From Trileptium ribeirensis (Eukaryota; Nematoda; Enoplea; Enoplida; Thoracostomopsidae), in the NCBI GenBank assembly GCA_030248225.1, contig JASANE010028272.1, positions 1 to 64,000 of the forward strand: a stretch of DNA of 64,000 nt, written 5' to 3'. Shown here one piece after another: positions 56,251 to 64,000 of the stretch (positions are counted from its first letter, which is position 1; each line of letters opens with the position of its first letter). Under the pieces are notes generated by a model. That model was given only the letters and a program-made list of their open reading frames with translations, ran no database searches and was not told the DNA's origin. A program made the translations under genes and the position numbers.

Positions 56251-59200
56251 GTGTTTCGCTACAAAACATCAACACGAAATCGTGCGAGTGGAAGTTTATA
56301 AATCATAGTATGGATATATTTTTCGTGCTGATTGCAGTCATTTTCGAACATTCGAAAGAACTCGTTGTTTGTTTAAGTTCGTCTAAACTAAAACCCTAAA
56401 AGCTACATACTATTTTCGCTAAAATGAAACTTTGCGGAATGTTTTGGCCTAAATAATTCGCAAATATAATTTCAAATTTTTACATCAATTTAGCTGTGAC
56501 CAAGAGTGAAAATCTGTCGTGAAGTAGCCAATTCTGAGGTGGAAAATGTTAATCAAATTTGGTTATAAAATAGTGGTCCGAACTGCTTTATGGATCGCCT
56601 AAACACACAGGCATAGTATTTGCGACATAGTTCAACCATAAATGGGGAGCCTAAGAGGCCATAAGCAGTGGCCTTAAACAGTAGCCAGTATTGCGATCGG
56701 GTGCGGAAACGTGTATTTTGGGCCTCAAAAAGCCGAAGGGTACGTATTTAGGCGCCCTTTTTGCAGACATAACAGTCCTCTTTTCAAACGCTTACAAATT
56801 TTCTAGAACATCTTTAATGGTAAATTTCGGGAACCAGAGCCATAAATGGCTACTACTCAATAGGTTTGATCAATAGGTTACTATAAGCTGCTCGGAAGAG
56901 CCAAAATTGCTTTATTTTTGGCACAAAGCGGCTTGTGGAGCGCCAACCGATTGATGGAATTTGAAACTCTCACTTTCACCTTCAGGCAGTCTGGCAGAGC
57001 TAAAGTTTGTCTCCACTCTAGGTCGCCTAAGTCACTCTAAATTTGTAAAAAATACAATTTTAATACATTTATCTGATTTATATTTCCTCGCGACGATCAG
57101 CGTTTTCTCGATCTGCTTGGAAATATTTGCGCCGACCAGCGCGAGGTTTAGCTGTGTAAGAGCATTGCTGGGTGCTAAAATAACCCTTGCTTTACAGGAA
57201 AAAATTTTGTTATTATTGCCGACCAGCGGCTAATGCTGTACCCCTGACTGCTTGTGTAATAACGGTACGTAGCTGCATGGCGCAACTTCCTAACACCATT
57301 CCATACGACCCCAGCTATCATAACCTCAAGGGTGGACCATAACTTTTGTAATTTTGGTGGTTTTCCTGGTCAGACCCAAGAAGCTATGGATCTCAGCAAG
57401 TCGCAGGTGCCCTTCACGAGGTATGTTCGAACCACGCCCGATTGGTTGCGCACGTGTCTAGTTGATTGGTGATAGCCTAGGTGGCCCGCATAGGGTTCCG
57501 ACGATCCCTGAAGGGTGACGTCGGACGCCTGGTTCAATACTTTGTTAACCGGGATTGATTATTGTGAACACTACGTGTTGCCTAATAAATTTTGGCGTGG
57601 TTTACCTATATGATTTCGGCAGGTAACCTCGATCGTTAATTTTGTGCACACCTCTCGCATTAACTCCAGCGATTCCTAATAACAACAATAGTAGCAAACC
57701 CTACGCGTCAAGGCTTGGGATATTCTCACCCGCAAGCCACGGTGCGTAATGTTTGCCCGTCCTTGCGGACGAACACATTACATCTCCGAATGAATATCGC
57801 TGGATATATCGGTAGATTTTCTAAATTTTATTTTTAACGCTATATACATCATAAAGGGGTACGAACGAGGTAGAACATCAGTAATAACGTAACGCATTGG
57901 GAATGGATTGTAAGTTTGACAGGATTACATGCTGATTGCTATCGTTCCGGGACTACGCAACCCGAGGTTCTGGGAGCTAATATGGGCTCGACCTGATGGG
58001 GCATCAGCAGTCATTGACGCAATACCCAATTTTAGCGACCCTACTAAGCTATGGATCCAGAAACACGCTCTGATATGCTTCGAAGTTCGATCTGCGTAGC
58101 GCGCGGCGCTAGCCTTATTTATAATACAAGTTTCCGGGGACGGAACGATAGGTCTCTCGATAACGTACGCGTTAGGGGTAACCCTTTCGTGAGGAACAAA
58201 ACCACGAGGGCGGAGCCATACATAGGAACAGATAAAGGATGAGGTGGAAGCGCAAAAATATAAGCGGTTACTCGTATGATTATAAAATATGTTTCATTCG
58301 ATGAAATGAATCATGGTTATAAAATATATTACACCCGATGCAATCAATATCAATTGTACATCATCCATAGCAAAGCATCGATCGTGATCCCATTTTAATT
58401 AGCGTCGACTTAAAACGATCCTCGTGCTGGGTTGGGTTTGGCCGACTTAAAGCAAGCAAGTGATGTCAGTGAGCGGTGACAACCGATTTACGCCAGGGCC
58501 AGGTTGAGTCACTTCAACTTTATGAATGTTTCGGTGTGAGTGTAGCTACTGGTTAAGTCTTAAATTTGATGTTACGGCGGCCGACCAACTGTCGACGCTT
58601 TGCGACGAGCTGAAGCTGTTACAGGTAGACGGTGGAGCAACACACATCTGACCATGGTGCGGACGGCCATGATTTCTCACTCTGCTCCTTGTTTAGCAGG
58701 GGTTTGCTCCGGCCGCTTCCTTGGTTCGTGTCATAGCATTTGAGTAGTGTTAGTTTTCCTTACCGCGGATCGTTTGTATAGCAGTTCATTTACATGCTGC
58801 ATGGCCCCACGTTCCACGGTCAAGTTAAAGGGTTTGAAATTCTCTTTTTTCGAACGGTCAGCACGGCTTAACTTGGAGTAAGAGAAGCAAGTTCCCAGCC
58901 ACAAATTAATCTTGCATCATTGCCCTTAATCTATTTTCCACATTATTCATCCAAAGTTAGACATTAAAAGCCTGGCGCTCATCCGTATAGATAAAGATAG
59001 CATACAAAGATAGAAGCCACAAATCGAATCGGAAGCCCGAACAAATACAAAAGAAAACCAAACGGCACAAAGTGCAGGCGTCCTCCTCCACCAACGATGT
59101 TCCTTTAACTTAAAACGTCCAAGCTCCAAAATGTGGTTCGTCTTTCGTTGTTCAAATTTACTTAACTCAACGTAAAATCGGTAAATTTTCGGCACGCTTG

Positions 59201-60689
59201 AAGACTCTGTGAAGGCAGTAATGGGATATGTCCTCCGTCCTACGTCCAAAATCCATTCGCCCCACGAGCCGCTTGAGCGCCGGATGTACGGGCGAGTTAC
59301 AAAATTCGTAATAAGCCGGCGAATCATGAACCACAAATCATCGCTTAAATTCAATCAACACTGTGATCGTCCTGAACTTTAACCGCGGTCATCTCAGGGA
59401 AAATTGTCGGACTCTAACTCAGCTCAATATATCATGTAAATCAAGGATCTATTATATCCAACGTGTTGTTTTGTATTCCAACTAAGACCGCGGGGAACAA
59501 GAATGACTTCAACTATTTGTCCAGACCAATCGCTCGAACGGAACTCTATCAGGATTTCGCTAGTATTTTCAGAACCTAGTTTACATTGCCATAGTTCTAG
59601 AAGCAAAGCGAGGTCCAAACGAGCGTGGGGAACATCGGGCCCAAGGGGAAGCGTCAACTGGCTGCTGTCAACCTGATCATGACTTAGTGGTCAAGTGCTT
59701 GATGTTCAAAACTCCATGAACTCACGTGTTACAAGCCAAGACCAACCTTCCTAAGTCACTGAACGCTGAAGCCCATATCCAATTGAAAATTACCGTGATC
59801 ACTGATCTCTGTTAGAGAGAGTCGGCCTCAATAGAAAATCTCCGACATCACTTTTGAACCCTCCGAATAGTCGGAGGTCAACCATCTGTGATCTTAACCC
59901 CATTTTCCACGACCATGTGGACTCTAAAACCGCTATTTCCCGTAATTATCGCCGGATGTTTCTTTAATTAGATCGACAACAGTAATCAGTAGAACATTTG
60001 CTGTTGTTTAAGCCCTCAAAAATCGTTGCGACGATCGCCTGAGGCACGTAATTTCCGCATCTCATTTAATCCGTATCAAAATGAAAACTGTTCCCGTTTT
60101 GGGATTATTCAACCGTTTCATCGTGGTTTAGATCAGCCACGTAACGTCGAGCGTGATGACCAGGACAGATTAGAGCACCATCAGAGAACACGGGCATTAT
60201 TTATCCGAGCAATACTCGAAGAGCGCTATTAATCTAGTAATTCGATAACCTGGTACGTCGTATCCCGCTCATGCACTATCCCCGCTACATCACCACCTGC
60301 TAATCCTTTTTTGACGCTGTCTTTGTTGTCTCGGGACGCCGCCCAGCTAATACAGCTTCAACACGATTTAGAACTTGACCCTCTATCATAAGAACATCTC
60401 CGCGCATCAAATGAGATCGCATCTTGTCGTGTTTCCTACCTTAAAGTGTCAGCTTCCAATCGCCACGGTGGGGCGTGGGTCATCGGATGGGACCCATACT
60501 GGTGCAGGGTGCGTGGCACCCACCCGGGGGCGTTCACCAGGAGGGTACCCTTGGCCGGATCTCCCGGGGGCCACTACCGGTCTCCAAAACTACCCCCATT
60601 TTACCCCCCGGCATGTCCATCCTTACATATTTATATAGGATATAAAACTCTAAAATTTATATATTAGATATATACATACATATATATTC

Positions 60690-60935
60690 TGGTGTTCTCT
60701 TTTTTCCCGTTTCTTTTCTCTTCCTCTATGGTGTCCTGGTCGTCGCTTCCGGCGTCGCTCATTAATCTGACCACGACGATGCGACAACCCGAACGGCCAT
60801 GAGGTCTTGACGGAAATAGTACACAAAGCGAGCACGACAAACAACAACGACGTCCGGAAGGTCAGTCGAGGAGAGAAAAAGCGCGAAAGAAAACAAACGA
60901 CAAAAGAAAAAGAAGAGAAAGAGGCGCGTTTCGGG
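60690..60935. repeat. Polypyrimidine tract followed by polypurine tract
   Basis: 60690-60735 is almost all C/T on the + strand and 60868-60932 almost all A/G, so the two could pair or form triplex-type structures. The open frames there are composition artefacts. Confidence 0.55.
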
Positions 60936-61091
60936 GTGGGAGCAGTGGGTTCTCAACGGAATTCTGGCAGGTCGGGGTCAGATTCGTTCCCAGAACGAAA
61001 AACGGGGTCGAATGACTCCAAACACGAGGGGGTAGACGTAATATTGTGGCCTGACCCACTCAGGTCGATCTACGTGTGTTAGTGTAGGACG

Positions 61092-61365
61092 TGGCCGCGT
61101 GGCCGAGTGGTTAGAGCGCCTGCTTCATAATCGTGAAGTCAGGAGTTCGAATCCAGTGGTCGCGCTAATCTCCTTGGGCAAGGGACTCAGCCACAATTGC
61201 TTCGCAGTACCTATGCGTTAAACAGGTACTAGACTTTGGTCTAGGCGGATAAGATGATGGGTGGTGTAAAGGGCAATCAACATGGCCAGCCTAAACACAA
61301 TGCTTCGGCATAATAACCCGGATTGTCACTTAGTGCCAATTGCATGTTTATCTTATGTTATTATA
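61092..61365 (+). mobile_element. tRNA-derived SINE
   Basis: The head at 61092-61166 has an A box (TGGCCGAGTGGTTAGAGC) and a B box (GAGTTCGAATCC) and a CAT-bearing anticodon-like loop, but stems are imperfect. It is followed by a body with cttgggcaagggactcagcc, which resembles the conserved central motif of V-type SINEs, then aagggcaatcaacatgg. The 3' limit near 61365 is a guess. No flanking target duplication was established. Confidence 0.55.
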
Positions 61366-64000
61366 GGGGACTTTAGCGGGCTCTCCCGCTCTAACGGCTG
61401 GGCAGAGCGACGCCCGCCCGGCTTCGTTGGACTCGTCACGATTAGGTGATTCGAATCGCCCCCAGTCTCACGGCAAAATGTGCGAAGACGTTAAACAGGT
61501 GCTAATAGAGAGAGTGTCAGTTAGGGCGGGTGCCATTTAGGCGGCCGTCCCAGGTTAACGGGTGGGAGTACGGAGGCCCGCCAGGTATGGTTGGGGACGT
61601 CTCGACTAGGCGAACATAATGAGCGGCGGTTTGCCCACGGTATACCCAATCGACATATCGCCTTGCGGGTCGGACCGATCAATACCCGTTTGTGCTCATT
61701 GAATTCCTTGATAGATAGGCTACATAATGATACGCAGGACACTTATCGGTGACTCGGCAGTAAGAAGGGAAAATGGTTGGAGTGGCGATGATCGAGCGAT
61801 TTTGGATGCTAATGACTAAGAAAACGAGAGTTTCAGCGGACACCATCTGCCAGACCAAAGAGCACCCTTAGACCCGATGGTGTTCTTTAGTCGTCCGGTG
61901 ACTTATGCTGATTGGCGATGTTGTCGGTTCCATCGAGAGCGGCCTTGTTCGTAAATAAGAGATTACAAAAGCGCCGATGCAACTAAATCGGCTGAAGCTA
62001 CTATTTCGACCCAAGAGTCATGAAATGGAGGGGTCCGATTGAAAGGACGAGAGAAAAAGACAGCAGGGGCGTTAAAACCAAATAAGTGTACGTATGTACA
62101 CATATAGAGAATATACCCATTCCGGACCATTGTCACCCACAGCAAAACTTACCGTAAGTAACGGCTGTTTGTTCAAGTTTACTGCGTTTGTTACTTGGAT
62201 CCAGGGTTAAGCCGTCGTCCGATTCGAGATATTCTGGCCCCGATGGAAAGCCCGTGATATTCTCTTTTGCAGAGCACTCGGGTCATTTTCCAGAAATCAA
62301 AACCGTTAGACGGTTACGGGCCGACAAACGAGCCCGACATCCGTCGTTCCCGAACATCCGGAAACTACCGCGTCCCTGATTTCCATTAGTTTAAGCTGGT
62401 AGCTGTTTGTTATTTTTCGTGACCACGGCTACACGTATTACTCGCGACCATGGCTACATGTATTAGTTAGCCTAAGTAAATTTGATGATTTTGGTTCCGG
62501 TCACTGGCGGGCCAATAGTTTAGCTCGACTAATCGATGGCCTCCTATTCCCGGACGGTCGTAATCGTGAAGTCCCAGTGGAATTGGACCTATTGGTCGGG
62601 TTCCGTATGAAACCTAATCCCATATTCCGGCGGTGACTTCGGGCCATTTCAATTCACATTCCTATTAAATCATGTGCTTCGCAAGTCCAACCGCAATCAC
62701 TTAAACATAACATAAAACATGGTATACGGGAAATATGCAACGGCAAAGCGAGATAAATATATATGCAACGAACTATAATAAGCGAAATAAGTATTGTATA
62801 TTAGTTAGCAAGACATTGATAAGCGAATTAACAAAGGTTAATAAGCAACACGACAATATGCATATGACCGTAGCACCACACGACACACCCCTCCGTAATA
62901 AACTGACTTCCTGCATCAGCATTTAAATGCTATTACCCTGTTACGAAAATCCCCTTAACGATGTCCTAACTTAGCTTTGATAGCAAATCAGGCGTCCGTA
63001 GGCACATTTGTGGCCAGTTTCCTGCAAAGCGCACATAACGGACCGGAATGGTCCTGTTAATACACTTGTGTTGTTTTAATATCAATATATAGCTATAGTA
63101 CAACGTTTTTGTGCACAACTTTGCACATATACATTGTTTCGCCTTGTAGATATTATTGTCCGTGTAGCAAGGTTTTCGGGGGGGTAGACTTTTGGGTATA
63201 TGAGAAAACTGACCGATGCAGCATCAGAGTCAAACGAGGGAAATTTTCGTACAGTTGGTTTGTTTTCGTTTCTATTTGTCAGTTGTCGCCAAGTTTTTCT
63301 TTTCAAATTTAGTTTTTGGTTTGTCCAAAGCGGGTCTTTCCTCGTACAGCATGTAGGAATGCCGCGCCTGGCTGTCTTGAGTTGAAAATTCTACTTCGAA
63401 CTAAGCGTAACAGTTGCCGCATAAAAGGCGCCCTTGCGGGTTCTCGAGCATCGGATTGACTCTCCGCGAGCCCGTAAGTGCTTGCTCCCAGAATCATGAA
63501 TTCAGCAGTGCCAGATTCTGCTAACAAAATTGCAGTCTGCTTCGGGTAACTGAGAAAAAGAACAAATCAAAACGCAGAGTCAGTTGCGACTTTACGTCAG
63601 AAAACATAACATTACAAAACAATCGCTGGGTCCTCGGTATAAAATTCGAATAATTCTGTCGTAAGATTTTAGTATCATCAAGAAACACACCTTTCAAAAT
63701 CCCCGACGTGTGCTCTCACGCCGTGCAGCGACAGTAAGGACAGTCGCCCACATTATTGCATTGAGACAAAAATGTTCTCAATGGTCGGGCAAGTCGTCCT
63801 GTGGTTGGTTCGCTTCAGTAGTGATGGTGTACCGAGTACTGCTCGACGTGCCACTGGTCTTCAATTAGTCCCTGACTTCTTTTACTTAGCTCCCTGATAG
63901 GCTGTACGATGTAAATTTTAAATTACAGACCGCGCGGTCTCTGTGGAGCGACATGTTAATCGTTGCGCAAGTAGCTAAAGGCTTAGTAGAGGCAGCGAAA

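Larger units (their letters stand above)
56250..64000. other. About 7.7 kb of more GC-balanced DNA without a recognised gene
   Basis: From about 57 kb the text is clearly richer in CG, CCG and GGC words than the rest of the window. I find no domain. Short open frames (58051-58242 +, 59354-58947 -, 60026-60232 +) and a reading of LSTLCDELKLLQVDGG near 58585-58640 hint at decayed coding DNA. It also contains the SINE at 61092-61365, polypyrimidine/polypurine tracts and a 23-base-type direct repeat (cgaccacggctaca) at 62420-62465. It could be a large decayed retroelement. Confidence 0.4.

Noticed and set aside
58947..59354. 135-codon open frame, minus strand
   Set aside because: No recognisable motif; long frames are expected in the GC-richer region. 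Kept only as a hint of decayed coding DNA.
60807..61082. Lys/Glu-rich 91-codon open frame
   Set aside because: Encoded by a polypurine tract; composition artefact.
61092..61166. Functional tRNA-Met
   Set aside because: Acceptor and anticodon stems do not pair properly and a SINE-like body follows.

Overview
This is a window of an AT-rich, intron- and repeat-rich eukaryotic nuclear genome, almost certainly from an invertebrate animal. Genes are split by GT-AG introns of hundreds of bases to several kb. There are no bacterial operons or ribosome-binding sites. Most of the DNA is transposon remains, miniature inverted-repeat elements and satellite arrays. A degenerate Ty3/Gypsy gag at about 29.7-30.3 kb resembles gag proteins I associate with flatworms. 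That is a weak hint at phylum, not an identification.

Region by region. (1) 1-12.2 kb, + strand: the 3' part of a MAP kinase kinase 7 gene (MAP2K7 / hemipterous type). Seven exons run from the kinase hinge to the stop codon and are spliced in phase. The 5' exons, with the docking motif, glycine loop and catalytic lysine, lie before base 1. (2) 12.2-24 kb: no gene I can support. It holds an 86-bp satellite, a foldback element split by a nested MITE, a Gypsy integrase relic and an 84-bp satellite. (3) 24.5-31 kb: a decayed piggyBac transposase, a short hAT-type element with a perfect 8-bp target duplication, a Gypsy gag relic and a palindromic element. (4) 33.7-56.1 kb: three paralogous two-exon genes (two on +, one on -) for small secreted proteins of 79-83 residues. 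Each has a signal-peptide exon, a phase-1 intron and a roughly 64-residue domain with two conserved cysteines. I do not recognise the family; it is the best candidate here for an undescribed gene family. Its introns carry satellites, including about 14 units of 204 bp that each contain splice-site-like sequences. (5) 56.2-64 kb: visibly less AT-rich DNA with no recognisable gene, plus one tRNA-derived SINE-like sequence.

The supported protein-coding genes are therefore one conserved JNK-pathway kinase and a local cluster of three lineage-specific secreted proteins. Nothing in the sequence links the two functionally. The mobile elements are all relics or non-autonomous copies: at least five MITE or foldback families, two or three Gypsy fragments, one piggyBac and one hAT. 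Several insertions are nested, which gives a relative order of events.
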